A DNA stretch of 38,720 nt from Methanomassiliicoccales archaeon (GCA_036504055.1 DASXVU010000015.1:1-38720); one strand, 5' to 3'; positions 1-8,699 are shown, counted from the stretch's first letter. Program-made: numbers and translations. The notes: generated from the sequence alone by a model not told the origin.

Positions 1-58
1 CCTGAGAAACAAGGTCATTCCTTCCCAGCCTTCCCATGCCGATGAGCCATATCAGTTA

Positions 59-343
59 ATGAATGATAACTTTGAGAACTTGGATCCCATGATCGCTTCG
101 GTCTTTGAGCGTGTAAATGCAATAATGGCGACAAAGAGGGAAATGAGGACCGACCTTTTTCAGCGAATCATGCTCGGAGTCCAATCGACAATAATCATAA
201 CGGTACCTTCAGCCATCCTCGGGCTCATCTATCCCTCAAATTATCCTCCTTATGCCAAGATTCCGACAATGATTGTACTGGCCATCGTCGTCGCATCATT
301 GCTGATAGTGTATAGGGGATCCATAGTGAAGAAGTATCGATGA
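59..343 (+). CDS. Small two-helix membrane protein, possibly 5'-truncated
   Basis: A 94-residue protein of unknown function. An acidic, soluble N-terminal part (residues 1-35) is followed by two hydrophobic segments (about 38-58 and 68-86) joined by a short Pro/Tyr-rich loop, and a basic tail ending in KKYR. This predicts a hairpin in the membrane with both ends in the cytoplasm. The reading frame stays open upstream of the ATG to the first codon of the window (position 2), so the true start may lie outside. No strong ribosome binding site precedes the ATG. Its TGA overlaps an ATG at 340, which suggests coupling to a very short following ORF. I do not recognise a family. Confidence 0.55.
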   Translation: MNDNFENLDPMIASVFERVNAIMATKREMRTDLFQRIMLGVQSTIIITVPSAILGLIYPSNYPPYAKIPTMIVLAIVVASLLIVYRGSIVKKYR

Positions 344-471
344 AATCGGATCCAAACGGCTCGAATAATGAACAATCCAAATGGGCAACCGCATTGAACA
401 TGTTGATTGCGATCCGGTCCACCTCTGGACTTGGGTCTGCTTTCTTGTTCTCCCTGCTGACCTATTCTTAG
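340..471 (+). CDS. Possible 43-aa ORF coupled by ATGA overlap
   Basis: The ATG at 340 shares bases with the stop of the preceding membrane protein (ATGA). It opens a 43-codon frame with a polar, Asn/Ser-rich start and a moderately hydrophobic second half (about residues 17-42) ending in LLTYS. The overlap is typical of translationally coupled genes. The ORF is short, and no second copy or family is recognised, so it could also be the remnant of a longer gene or chance. Confidence 0.25.
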   Translation: MKSDPNGSNNEQSKWATALNMLIAIRSTSGLGSAFLFSLLTYS

Positions 472-691
472 AGAATCCGTCAGATCGAGCACTCTCCGAC
501 GTTCAAATGGTTGGATGCGAGCGACGGATATCCCGTCATTCAATTCCTGGACTACAGCTTCGATTGACACATAAGGCCAGAATCAGGTCGAGTCTGTGTA
601 TGTGGTGAAAAGACAAGCCAATCACCGTTGCGAAACCTTCAACTCACCATAGCGTGTTGGCCTGACCGGTTATCGGCTAAGGAGGCGGTGA
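472..691. other. Gap before the MMPL gene
   Basis: Apart from the short ORF ending at 471, I see no convincing gene between the first membrane protein and the exporter. The open frames here have no family resemblance and no start signals. The only clear element is the purine-rich ribosome binding site TAAGGAGGCGG at about 677-687, just before the TTG start at 692. No clear TATA box was found. Confidence 0.4.
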
Positions 692-3600
692 TTGGCCAGT
701 ATTTTTGGCAGGATGGGCAGGGCGGTCACCCGTCACCATCGCAAGATCATCGTCATCTGGGTCCTCATCTTCCTGGCCTTGATATGGTTCGCGCCCCTGG
801 CCAGCCAGGCGGTCGTGTATGAGGACAATTCCGGCAGCGGCCGGGAGTCCCTGGAATCGTCCCTGGCGGAGAAATGGATCGAGGAGCGCTTCGGCCAGGT
901 GACCGACCAAGGCTCTGTGGTCGTTGTCCTGGCCGCTCCCACTGTCACCAACGGGAACGTGCGCAATGCCGTCATCGCCATGGAACGGTCGCTGGAAGGA
1001 ATGGCGCTCATATCATCGGACGGTTCGAACGTCAGCGTTCGGGTGACCTCGATATTCTCCTTGGCAGAGATCTATGCGGAGGCCTATCTGACCCAGATAT
1101 ATGACGGCTATCCCTCGGCATACGGTCTGGCAAACGATACCAGGTACACGGTCTTCGGAATTCCGTTGTCCTTCTGGTCGCTCTACAACGACACCGTGGA
1201 CATACAAACGGTCGAATTCGGCATACCTGCGTCATACCTCGTCAATTGGAATATGGCGAATGCAACGTCACCCTCAGCATCCACCGGCTGGAAGGATGGC
1301 AATGCCTACAATGCGACCGTGGTGTCCGTCGACGGCATTCTCGCCAATTCGACCACCATGGACCCGAACGAACGTCAAGCGGCGAGCACTTTCCTCGGCG
1401 CCTTTGCTGCGGCATGGAACGCCACCGCACACGACACTGGCATGGTCTCATCACCCTCGAAGAGAAGCGAGTCCGCAATGGACAACGGCTTTGCCGCATG
1501 GATGCACACGGATGCGTTCCTAAGGCTGCCCTTACAGGAACGTTCCTTGTCTGTCTCCGTCAAAGCCAATTTCACACTGGACAATTTTGGGGAGATGCCT
1601 CTCACCGACCGTTTTGTGGAGGTGCAGTTCGAGAAGGAACTGGAACAGATGATTTCTTCCTGGTCGCAGCCCCAGAAGGAGCTGGCGCGGGGGTACTTCG
1701 CGCTCTTCTACACCGGATGGAGCTCATTCCATTCCGCTCCGGACACCGAACAGTTCCGTTCGCTGGTGACCAGTGACGTGAAGGTCACCGCCAGGCAGCT
1801 TCCAGCCGATCTAGGCGGAATGATGGTCTCCCTATACAACACGCTGGGCTGGGAGGGGTGGCAGGACAGCTCATCCCTGACCGCTTTCACCACCGACCTG
1901 GTGGCGGAAAGGGCCGGCTCCCGGCCGTGGGTGGTCCGCGAGGTCATTTCCTATGGCGATGACCCGGGACCGCGGATCGCTTCGCTCGCTCAAACGATGG
2001 TGAGGAACAGCACCCTGGACGATTTTCCGATCCTTCTCGCCCCGGCGCTGGTCAGAGAGTTCGTGGACGTGCCGGCCAATGATACGATGCTGCTTTCGCT
2101 GACCTTGACGGACGAGAACGGCATTTCGGTCAGCGGAATGCCGTACGTCGCAGCCTTAAGGGATCTGGTCTCGCAGGGAACGAACGGGACCGGCATCACC
2201 GCCTATGTCACCGGCACCGATGCCATAAGCTCAGACATCCGTACTTCTATGGACCAGGACCTGGCCCGGATCGATCCGGTCACGATATTGCTGGTGATAG
2301 TGCTCATCGGCATCTTCTTCCGCTCGTTCGTTTCGTCATCGATACCGCCCATGGTCATCGGGATGGCACTGGGCATATCGTTCTCAGCCGTCTACTTCAT
2401 CGGCACCTACGTTCTGGCGGTGAACTACAACGTCCTGACGTTGCTGATCACCTCGATGCTCGGGGCGGGTTGCGACTACTGCATCTTCATACTGTCCCGT
2501 TACCGGGAGGAAAGATCGAGGGGCGAGGACAAAGTAAAGGCGATCGAAACGTCGGTCACCTGGGCCGGGGAGGCCATAGCCATCAGCGGAGCCACCGTCA
2601 TCATCGGTTTCGGCATGCTATCCGTGGGCCGTCTGGACGTCCTCAGGTCGATGGGTACTCTGGCCATCGGGATCGCGGTGGCCTTGCTGATGTCGCTCAC
2701 TCTTCTGCCGGCCATCATCATGCAGCTGGGGGATTCAGTCTTCTGGCCCTCCAAGATCGGCAGCATAAGGGTCGTGAGATCGTCGCATGGGTACTTCACC
2801 AGGAGCGCCCGGTTCTCCATCCGGCATGCCAGGGCGATCGTCATCGCCGCTCTGCTGATATCGGTCCCGGCCACCTATGTGGTCTTGACATTGAACACCA
2901 GCTACGATTACATCAGCTCCATGCCCGATTCTCAATCGAAGCAGGGCCTGGGCGTTCTGGCCGACGGGTTCGGCGGGGGCAAGGTGATCCCCACCTATCT
3001 GGGGGTCGGGCTAAGCGGTAAGATATTCAATTCCACCGGAGGTTACGACATCGCAGGGTTGGATGCGGTGGAGAACCTCTCCGGCGAACTGGCATCTCTG
3101 CCGAACGTGATGTCCGTGATCGGCCCCACCAGACCGTATGGGGAGACGATCGACTACCGGCACGTTTCCGGCAACGCCTCCCTTGAAGCAATCCTGAACG
3201 ACCAATACATGCGGACGATGGTCGGATCAGATGACCGGAGCGTCCTGCTGACGGTGACGTTCGTGGACGGACCCTTCTCAAGCGCCTCCGTCGACAGTAT
3301 CGGATCGATGAGGCAGATCGGGGAACGGATCGATTCTGCCAGTCCGGAGATCGACGGGATCCATGTCTCAGGCGGGACGGCCTCAACTTTCGACGTATCG
3401 GTCATGACCCAGCAGGACTTCGGCTGGATCGCGGTGCTGGTGATCGCCGGCATATTCCTGGTCCTCATGTTCGTGCTTCGTTCGGTCATCAGTCCGCTGC
3501 GTTCATTGGTCACTATACTGGTGAGCATCGCTTGGACCTTGTCGGTGACCATGCTGCTGTTCCAGTATCTGATGGGGGCGTCGGTCATATGGATCGTTCC

Positions 3601-4015
3601 GATGGTCCTGCTGGTAGTGTGTCTCGGCCTCGGTCTGGATTACGATATTCTTCTGACCACCAGGGTCCGGGAGGAAACGATCCGGGGCCGGTCCAACAAC
3701 GACGCCATCGTCGAATCGGTCGAAAAGACCGGCGGGATCATCACCGCCTGCGGATTCATAATGGCCTCCGCCTTCGGCACGATGATGCTCTCCCAGGGGA
3801 TGCTGCTGAGGGAGTTCGGGTTCGCCCTGATGTTCGCCATCCTGCTGGATTCGTTCATCGTCCGCATTTTCCTGGTCCCGGCGGTCATGTCCCTGTTGGG
3901 AAGGTGGAACTGGTATGCGCCCGCACGGTTGAAGCCCCTGACAAATTTCCGGACCGAGCCTACCGAAGGGAAGGAAACCTCGGACGGCCCAACCGATCAG
4001 GCCCTAAGAAAGTGA
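692..4015 (+). CDS. MMPL/RND-superfamily membrane transporter
   Basis: A 1107-residue export-type membrane protein built as two homologous halves, the pattern of the MMPL branch of the RND superfamily (proton-driven export of lipids or other hydrophobic substrates). A first membrane helix (about residues 18-38) is followed by a large external domain rich in N-x-S/T sites, then a five-helix bundle. The second half repeats this plan. The proton-relay motif is present twice, as GAGCDYC at about 591-597 and GLGLDYD at about 979-985, each followed by an Arg/Glu-rich loop (RYREE, RVREE). The start is TTG, chosen because GGAGG lies about 7 bases upstream; an in-frame ATG at 713 is the alternative. 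The substrate cannot be told from sequence. It stands alone. Confidence 0.92.
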   Translation: MASIFGRMGRAVTRHHRKIIVIWVLIFLALIWFAPLASQAVVYEDNSGSGRESLESSLAEKWIEERFGQVTDQGSVVVVLAAPTVTNGNVRNAVIAMERSLEGMALISSDGSNVSVRVTSIFSLAEIYAEAYLTQIYDGYPSAYGLANDTRYTVFGIPLSFWSLYNDTVDIQTVEFGIPASYLVNWNMANATSPSASTGWKDGNAYNATVVSVDGILANSTTMDPNERQAASTFLGAFAAAWNATAHDTGMVSSPSKRSESAMDNGFAAWMHTDAFLRLPLQERSLSVSVKANFTLDNFGEMPLTDRFVEVQFEKELEQMISSWSQPQKELARGYFALFYTGWSSFHSAPDTEQFRSLVTSDVKVTARQLPADLGGMMVSLYNTLGWEGWQDSSSLTAFTTDLVAERAGSRPWVVREVISYGDDPGPRIASLAQTMVRNSTLDDFPILLAPALVREFVDVPANDTMLLSLTLTDENGISVSGMPYVAALRDLVSQGTNGTGITAYVTGTDAISSDIRTSMDQDLARIDPVTILLVIVLIGIFFRSFVSSSIPPMVIGMALGISFSAVYFIGTYVLAVNYNVLTLLITSMLGAGCDYCIFILSRYREERSRGEDKVKAIETSVTWAGEAIAISGATVIIGFGMLSVGRLDVLRSMGTLAIGIAVALLMSLTLLPAIIMQLGDSVFWPSKIGSIRVVRSSHGYFTRSARFSIRHARAIVIAALLISVPATYVVLTLNTSYDYISSMPDSQSKQGLGVLADGFGGGKVIPTYLGVGLSGKIFNSTGGYDIAGLDAVENLSGELASLPNVMSVIGPTRPYGETIDYRHVSGNASLEAILNDQYMRTMVGSDDRSVLLTVTFVDGPFSSASVDSIGSMRQIGERIDSASPEIDGIHVSGGTASTFDVSVMTQQDFGWIAVLVIAGIFLVLMFVLRSVISPLRSLVTILVSIAWTLSVTMLLFQYLMGASVIWIVPMVLLVVCLGLGLDYDILLTTRVREETIRGRSNNDAIVESVEKTGGIITACGFIMASAFGTMMLSQGMLLREFGFALMFAILLDSFIVRIFLVPAVMSLLGRWNWYAPARLKPLTNFRTEPTEGKETSDGPTDQALRK

Positions 4016-4162
4016 TTTAGAGCATGGTCAACAGAGCTGAGAATTCGGTCTTCACACACAAAGCGTGATACAATGAGATGAAATTCATGTCATCATATTG
4101 CTATGGACGATGTAACAGGCAGGTCACTGGTACCATGAGATCGTGTGCTTCTTGAGAGCTAG

Positions 4163-4720
4163 CTACTGGGGCTTGCCTTCGTTCCAGCGATGGAACAGGG
4201 AATTCTCCTGACCCAGTTGATCCAGTATCTTCCCGACGACGAAGTCGATCATCTCCGCCACCGTAGTCGGCTTGCTGTAGAAACCGGGCGATGCCGGCAG
4301 GATTATCGCTCCCGCTCTCGCCAGTTTAAGTTCGTTCTCGATCATGATCGCGCTGACCGGCGTCTCCCTGGGGACGATTATCAGCCTTCTTCCTTCCTTC
4401 ATGGTGACCGCCGCGGCCCGGGTGATCAGCGTGTCCGCGATCCCGGACGCGATCTTCCCCATGGTCGACTCGGAGCAGGGGCAGATTACCATGCCGTCAT
4501 GCTTGTAGCTGCCCGAGGCGATCGGCGCGAAAAGGTCGTCATCGCTGTAGACCACGGTGGCCTTGCGTTCCACGTCATAGATCTTCTCTTGGGTCTCCTC
4601 GACCAGCACCCGTTTGCCCATCTCCGACAGCACGAGGACCTTCTCTCCCTCGATGCATTCAAGTAGCCTGAGCCCATAGGCGATGCCCGACGCCCCGGTC
4701 ACGGCGATGACATATCTCAC
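4163..4720 (-). CDS. ubiX: Flavin prenyltransferase UbiX/Pad1 family
   Basis: A 185-residue flavoprotein that attaches a dimethylallyl group to FMN, giving the prenyl-FMN cofactor of UbiD-type decarboxylases. The N-terminus has the nucleotide-binding VTGASGIAYGLRLL. The middle contains PCSESTMGKIASGIADTLITR, split here as PCSESTMGKIASG and IADTLITRAA, and the late part has RETPVSAIMIENELKLA and ILPASPGFY, all typical of UbiX. Length is normal. No UbiD partner is in the window. In many archaea prenyl-FMN serves the decarboxylase of the modified mevalonate pathway (trans-anhydromevalonate phosphate decarboxylase), so a role in isoprenoid synthesis is a reasonable inference. The mRNA is probably leaderless, because a TATA element lies about 27 bases before the ATG. 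Confidence 0.93.
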   Translation of the reverse strand: MRYVIAVTGASGIAYGLRLLECIEGEKVLVLSEMGKRVLVEETQEKIYDVERKATVVYSDDDLFAPIASGSYKHDGMVICPCSESTMGKIASGIADTLITRAAAVTMKEGRRLIIVPRETPVSAIMIENELKLARAGAIILPASPGFYSKPTTVAEMIDFVVGKILDQLGQENSLFHRWNEGKPQ

Positions 4721-4743
4721 GGTGCTCCAAAGGGATTCGACCG

Positions 4744-4752
4744 TATTTTATC
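4744..4752 (-). promoter_or_regulatory. TATA box of ubiX
   Basis: On the minus strand this reads GATAAAATA. Its centre is about 27 bases upstream of the ubiX ATG at 4720, so transcription should begin at or next to the start codon (leaderless mRNA). Confidence 0.5.
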
Positions 4753-4801
4753 CTATGCGGTGATGGGATGATGGCCATACATCCAGACCGTGGGAAAGAC
4801 T

Positions 4802-4810
4802 TTTTATATA
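4802..4810 (+). promoter_or_regulatory. TATA box of the ribosomal protein operon
   Basis: TTTTATATA is preceded by a GAAAGAC purine stretch that fits a BRE. Transcription should begin near 4833, leaving a leader of about 48 nt that contains GAAGGTAG as ribosome binding site before the eS19 ATG. Confidence 0.65.
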
Positions 4811-4880
4811 ACCACCTTGTTAGAGGCGAACGGCGCAGTCTAGGCCATCGAGCCAATGCTCGCCAAAGAAGGTAGAAAAA

Positions 4881-5309
4881 ATGGTAACGGTATATGACGT
4901 ACCTTCCGACAAGCTGATCGAGAAGACAGCAACCAAGCTCAAGGAGATCAACACGATCGCGCCTCCTGAGTGGGCTGACTTCGTTAAGACCGGAAGGCAT
5001 ACTGAAAAGGCGCCCTTGCAAGTTGATTGGTGGTACACTAGAGCAGCATCCGTCCTAAGAAAGGTCTACATCAAGGGACCGATCGGGACTTCAAGATTAT
5101 CCGCCGAGTACGGCGGGTTTGCTGACCGTGGCTCCCGACCAAACCATGCAGTGAAGGGCAGCAGGTCTATTGCCAGGAAATGCCTGATGCAGCTGGAAAC
5201 CTCCGGTCTTATCCAGAAGGACAAGAACAACGGAAGGGTCGTGTCTGCTAAGGGACAAGCGCTGCTGGACAGCGTGGCCAAGGAAGTGGCTGACAGTATC
5301 AAGCAGTGA
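4881..5309 (+). CDS. rps19e: Small ribosomal subunit protein eS19
   Basis: A 142-residue component of the archaeal/eukaryotic 30S/40S subunit head, needed for small-subunit assembly. Recognisable family stretches are PPEWADFVKTGRHTE near residue 28, WWYTRAASVLRKVYI near 50, the loop GGFADRGSRPNHAVKGS near 78 and RKCLMQLETSGLI near 100. Length is normal. It is the first gene of a tight operon with the PDCD5-like protein, eL39, eL31 and aIF6, an arrangement common in archaea. GAAGGTAG lies 5-6 bases before the ATG. The only oddity is a strong upstream TATA box with a fairly long leader for this genome. Confidence 0.97.
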   Translation: MVTVYDVPSDKLIEKTATKLKEINTIAPPEWADFVKTGRHTEKAPLQVDWWYTRAASVLRKVYIKGPIGTSRLSAEYGGFADRGSRPNHAVKGSRSIARKCLMQLETSGLIQKDKNNGRVVSAKGQALLDSVAKEVADSIKQ

Positions 5310-5321
5310 GGGGTGACATCG

Positions 5322-5651
5322 ATGGAAGACGCTGAACTCGAGGAGCTACGCCGGCGAAAGATGGCAGAGTTGCAGAGACAGCGTGACCAGCAGGCGGCGG
5401 TACAGGATCAACAGAAGCAGGTCGACGAGCAAAAGGCGGCGATCATGCGGCAGATCCTTACCCCAGAGGCCAGGGACAGGCTCGCAACGGTAAAGATGGC
5501 CTATCCCGACGTCGCTAGAGCTGTGGAAGATCAGCTCATACGTCTGGTCCAGGCGGGACAGATAAACCGCCAGATCGATGAACCGACTCTAAAATCGATA
5601 CTGAGAAAGGTAGCCCCCCAAAAAAGGGATATCACTATTGAGAGGGTTTGA
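5322..5651 (+). CDS. PDCD5/TFAR19-family DNA-binding protein
   Basis: A 109-residue, highly charged, helical protein of the PDCD5 family, small three-helix-bundle proteins conserved in archaea and eukaryotes that bind nucleic acid in vitro. The N-terminus is a long Glu/Arg/Gln-rich helix ([15 protein letters not shown]). The core contains [14 protein letters not shown] and the conserved [16 protein letters not shown]. The C-terminus is basic. I prefer the ATG at 5322 over the in-frame GTG at 5313, because GAGGGGTGA at 5308-5316 is well placed as ribosome binding site for the ATG. It sits 12 bases after eS19 and 1 base before eL39, so co-translation with ribosomal proteins is likely. Its exact cellular job in archaea is not settled. 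Confidence 0.92.
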   Translation: MEDAELEELRRRKMAELQRQRDQQAAVQDQQKQVDEQKAAIMRQILTPEARDRLATVKMAYPDVARAVEDQLIRLVQAGQINRQIDEPTLKSILRKVAPQKRDITIERV

Positions 5652-5652
5652 A

Positions 5653-5808
5653 ATGTCACACAGTAAACCGTGCGCAATGAAGATTAGGCTCATGAAGAAG
5701 CTGAACCAGAACAGGAGGGTTCCTGCCTGGGTCATGCTTCGAACGAACAGGACTTTCCTCCGGCACCCGAAGCGCAGGTCTTGGAGATACAGCAAGATAA
5801 AGGAGTAG
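5653..5808 (+). CDS. rpl39e: Large ribosomal subunit protein eL39
   Basis: A very short (51-residue), very basic protein that threads through the large subunit near the exit tunnel. The pattern [20 protein letters not shown], then [13 protein letters not shown], then the tail [14 protein letters not shown] is diagnostic for eL39. The ATG follows the PDCD5 stop by one base, and the eL31 ATG follows 7 bases downstream, so the gene is inside the operon. It is easily missed because of its length. Confidence 0.96.
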   Translation: MSHSKPCAMKIRLMKKLNQNRRVPAWVMLRTNRTFLRHPKRRSWRYSKIKE

Positions 5809-5815
5809 GGACAAC

Positions 5816-6088
5816 ATGGCAGAAGAGAGCGAGAAAGAAGTTGTCTTCACTATCCCGTTGAGGAAGATGAAGATCGTTCCCTACACACAGAGGGCCAACC
5901 GTGCCATCATTGAGATCAGGACATACATAATGAGGCACATGAAGACCGATGAGAGCAACGTCTGGATCGACACAAAGGTCAACGAAGCGATCTGGAACCG
6001 GAGCATCCAAAAACCACCGTCGAAGATCATGGTCAAGGCGGTCAAGTTCGAGGATGGGCTGGTAGAGGTCTCTCTCCCGGAACAGTGA
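5816..6088 (+). CDS. rpl31e: Large ribosomal subunit protein eL31
   Basis: A 90-residue protein that lies near the tunnel exit of the large subunit, where signal recognition particle and other factors dock. After an acidic N-terminus come the family features FTIPLRKMKIVPYTQRANRA, IIEIRTYIMRHMK, VWIDTKVNEAIWNRSIQKPP and a final strand ending VEVSLPE. Length is normal. A GGGACAAC stretch precedes the ATG. It sits directly after eL39 and before aIF6, the usual archaeal order. Confidence 0.97.
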   Translation: MAEESEKEVVFTIPLRKMKIVPYTQRANRAIIEIRTYIMRHMKTDESNVWIDTKVNEAIWNRSIQKPPSKIMVKAVKFEDGLVEVSLPEQ

Positions 6089-6101
6089 AGCTCGGAAATT
6101 C

Positions 6102-6761
6102 ATGTTAAACCTGTCGAGCTACAACGGAAACCAATACGTTGGCGTATTTTCCTGCGCCAACGAGAACATTTCTTTAATACCGGTCGACTCGTCCGAGACC
6201 CTTGTCAATGACATGGAGACCGCGCTACAGGTCAAGTGCATTAAGACGAACATAGCCAGCACCAACCTGATCGGAGCGCTCGTGGCGATGAACTCCTACG
6301 GAGCCATCGTAGCGTCCATGGCCTCCGACGCGGAGCTCGAAATGCTGTCCAAGCATCTGACCGTCTTTCGGTTGGATGACCGCTACAACGCCGCCGGCAA
6401 CAACATCCTGGTCAACGACAAGGGCGCTTTGATCAACCCGGAGATCGACCCGGCGCTGTACTCGGCGATAGCAGAGACGCTCCAGGTAGAGGTCGTTCCC
6501 GGCACCGTCGCCGGTCAGAACATCGTCGGTTCGATGTGCTGTGCCACGAACAAGGGCATGCTGTGCCACCCTGAATCCACGAAGGCGGAGTTCGAGGTGC
6601 TGCAGTCGGTCCTTAAGGTCAAGCCGGCCATCGGTACGTTGAACTACGGTTCGGGAATGGTGGGCGCCTGCATCGTCGCGAACTCGAAAGGGGGCGCGGT
6701 CGGATTCAGGAGCACGCCGATCGAACTGGGCCGGGTCGAAGACGCGCTGGGCATCTATTGA
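6102..6761 (+). CDS. eif6: Translation initiation factor aIF6
   Basis: A 219-residue anti-association factor that binds the large ribosomal subunit and keeps the subunits apart until maturation is complete. The protein shows the pseudo-fivefold repeat of the pentein fold: stretches resembling GALVAMNSYGAIVAS, DDRYNAAGNNILVNDKG, NIVGSMCCATNKGMLCHP and MVGACIVANSKGGAVGF recur at about 45-residue spacing. The beginning NGNQYVGVFSCANEN is typical of archaeal homologues. It is the last translation gene of the operon. In many archaea the next genes are L18a/LX, prefoldin alpha and FtsY, but here a small membrane protein follows an AT-rich break. Confidence 0.96.
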   Translation: MLNLSSYNGNQYVGVFSCANENISLIPVDSSETLVNDMETALQVKCIKTNIASTNLIGALVAMNSYGAIVASMASDAELEMLSKHLTVFRLDDRYNAAGNNILVNDKGALINPEIDPALYSAIAETLQVEVVPGTVAGQNIVGSMCCATNKGMLCHPESTKAEFEVLQSVLKVKPAIGTLNYGSGMVGACIVANSKGGAVGFRSTPIELGRVEDALGIY

Positions 6762-6846
6762 GATCGTCCCAGGTAATAATTTTTATTTTTCCAATAATAT
6801 TTCGTTCTGGGATGATTTGATATCTCATCAATGGAATCGCTCCATC

Positions 6847-7047
6847 ATGAAGGGACAAAAAGACGGTATCGAAAAGGTTGTGGGGTTGATATTCGTCGGC
6901 GGCCTATCTGCCCTCCTAGGTTATGCGATGGCACCACATGATGTAGGTATGGCGAACACCCTCGCGGTGGATCTGTACCTCTCGGCCTTCTTCATGCTGG
7001 TAGGTGCGGGGCTGATCGTCCTGGGCGTTAAGAAACTGATAGATTAG
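6847..7047 (+). CDS. Small two-helix membrane protein
   Basis: A 66-residue protein of unknown function. A short basic/acidic head is followed by two hydrophobic segments (about residues 10-28 and 42-60, the second with Gly-rich LVGAGLIVLGV), separated by a polar loop. An AT-rich tract around 6776-6786 could be its own TATA region. The start is uncertain: an in-frame TTG at 6817 would add 10 residues, and the ATG at 6847 lacks a strong ribosome binding site. No family is recognised. It occupies the place where L18a is often found. Confidence 0.55.
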   Translation: MKGQKDGIEKVVGLIFVGGLSALLGYAMAPHDVGMANTLAVDLYLSAFFMLVGAGLIVLGVKKLID

Positions 7048-7120
7048 GTCACGACCGAGGCCCAAACGCTCGAACAGCGGATCGGATCGTTTGCATATCC
7101 AGCTTCAACCGGTCTCTGCA

Positions 7121-7756
7121 TCAAGGAGAGAATATCCAGTATGCTGTCTCCGTCGGAAGCTCGTCCGGCATGAACTCGATCTCGTTCCCCACACGTACCA
7201 CCTTTTCCTCCGGCAATCCCTCGAGGAACTCGTCGATGGTATGGATGGACATTGACAGACCGCCGATGCGGAAATGCATCGGAACCGCCACCTTCGGCTT
7301 TAAGATCCCTATGAGCTCCTGCGCCTGTTTCCCGTCGATGGTGAACACTCCGCCAACAGGCAGGAACAGGACGTCGATCGGCTGGAGGGCGGCGATCGTC
7401 TCTTGATCGAGCATATGGCCCAGATCGCCCAGATGACAGAATACGACGCCGTTCAGGGTGAAACGGAAGATATTGATCTTACCCCGTTTGGCACCGTTGC
7501 TATCGTCGTGGAATGCTGGGACTCCCAATATGTCGACTCCTTTCTCGGTCCGGTGTCCCGACTCCCTGACGCATTTGAAATCGCCCCTCACGATGCGTGC
7601 GCAATTGTGATCGAAATGCTCATGGCTGATGAGGACTACATCCGCCTTTACCACCGGCGGTTTGACCCCTAGGGATTTCCCGTCATGGGGATCGGTGACG
7701 ACCGTTACTCCATTTCTCACTTCAAAACATGAATGACCGTGCCAGGTGACCCTCAT
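7121..7756 (-). CDS. Metallo-beta-lactamase-fold hydrolase (UlaG-like)
   Basis: A 211-residue metal-dependent hydrolase of the single-domain beta-lactamase fold that includes UlaG-like lactonases and many archaeal UPF0173-type proteins. It begins MRVTWHGHSCFEV, where WHGHSC is typical of the group. The metal motif is LISHEHFDHN (HxHxDH variant), followed by a His in VPAFHDD and the Asp/His of CHLGDLGHML. PVGGVFTIDGKQA and VPMHFRIGG complete the fold. The start at 7756 is preferred because it has GAAGGCGAG upstream and lies 10 bases after the preceding gene; an earlier in-frame ATG at 7792 would overlap that gene. The natural substrate is unknown. It is co-directional with the zinc-ribbon membrane protein upstream. 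Confidence 0.88.
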   Translation of the reverse strand: MRVTWHGHSCFEVRNGVTVVTDPHDGKSLGVKPPVVKADVVLISHEHFDHNCARIVRGDFKCVRESGHRTEKGVDILGVPAFHDDSNGAKRGKINIFRFTLNGVVFCHLGDLGHMLDQETIAALQPIDVLFLPVGGVFTIDGKQAQELIGILKPKVAVPMHFRIGGLSMSIHTIDEFLEGLPEEKVVRVGNEIEFMPDELPTETAYWIFSP

Positions 7757-7766
7757 TTTCTCGCCT

Positions 7767-8678
7767 TCACTCGCTCCGGAACTCTGCGCCACAATCGGGG
7801 CAGGTCTTGTCCGTCACCTTTACCATCTCATGACATTTTGGACAGATAAGAACTTCTCTGCTGGGTTTGACCTCCGGTGCCGGGGTTTCTGCGAAGGCCA
7901 TCTTGGCCGGAGATTTCGGAACCAAAAGACCTACCGCTCCGATGACCACCATCATCGAGGAGAGCGTGACCATGGCCCAACCTCCTCCCCTGCCCATGGT
8001 GCTATCGCCGAACATGATGGCTACCAGGTACGATATGGCGCCGAGAGCGAGAACGGCAGCGAGCGCTACCCTCCGCATGGGTTTATTCGCCGGAGTGAAC
8101 ACCTTGGGCACCGGTCTCACCACCCGCCTTACGACCTTCCTTTCCTTCACCGGTTTCGGCTCTGGAACCGGTTCGGTCTTTGTCTCAGGCATTGGTTCTG
8201 ATGCAGGTGTGACCGTGATTGGTAGAGGTTCTGGAATGATTATCTTTTCCGGTGCCGGAGCGGCTATGACGGGCTCTGGAACCGGCTCTGGCTGTCGGAT
8301 CTCCAGAGGGGTCTCTTTGACCACTGGCTCGGACACTTCTTCCGGAGACTCAGGCGGTGCGACGACCGGAGCAGGCACGCTTTTGACCGGTTCCGTCATC
8401 CTCACGTAATAATCGTTATCGTTCCTTTCCTGTTCTCTAGCCTTTGCGGGTGTGTTTATCTTGTCCCTTTTCACTATGGTGGACTCAATCCGCTTGGAAA
8501 CGTCCTCGTCTACCAGGACCCGCTCGTCGCTATCTCCCATTTTTTCTAGTGCCTGGATATTGTCGTCCCAATCTTCGCCTGCGATGAACCTGAGTCCACA
8601 GAAATCGCATTGAAGAGCTGACGGTTTGTTTCTAAGACCGCAGCGGGGGCATTCCTTATATCCGGCCTTTCTATCCAT
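7767..8678 (-). CDS. Membrane protein with zinc ribbons at both ends
   Basis: A 303-residue protein of unknown function. The N-terminal zinc ribbon has C10-x2-C13 and C24-x2-C27. A charged region follows, then a Pro/Glu/Val-rich linker (about 95-190) and a basic patch (KERKVVRRVVRPVPK). Two membrane helices lie at about 206-226 and 235-258. A second zinc ribbon at the C-terminus has C279-x2-C282 and C293-x2-C296. With a helical hairpin both ribbons would face the cytoplasm. The pattern fits archaeal zinc-ribbon-domain membrane proteins, whose jobs are unknown. The mRNA is probably leaderless, with a TATA element about 26 bases before the ATG. The MBL-fold hydrolase follows after 10 bases, probably in the same transcript. 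Confidence 0.8.
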   Translation of the reverse strand: MDRKAGYKECPRCGLRNKPSALQCDFCGLRFIAGEDWDDNIQALEKMGDSDERVLVDEDVSKRIESTIVKRDKINTPAKAREQERNDNDYYVRMTEPVKSVPAPVVAPPESPEEVSEPVVKETPLEIRQPEPVPEPVIAAPAPEKIIIPEPLPITVTPASEPMPETKTEPVPEPKPVKERKVVRRVVRPVPKVFTPANKPMRRVALAAVLALGAISYLVAIMFGDSTMGRGGGWAMVTLSSMMVVIGAVGLLVPKSPAKMAFAETPAPEVKPSREVLICPKCHEMVKVTDKTCPDCGAEFRSE

Positions 8679-8699
8679 TTGTCGTTACATTCCCTTCCT

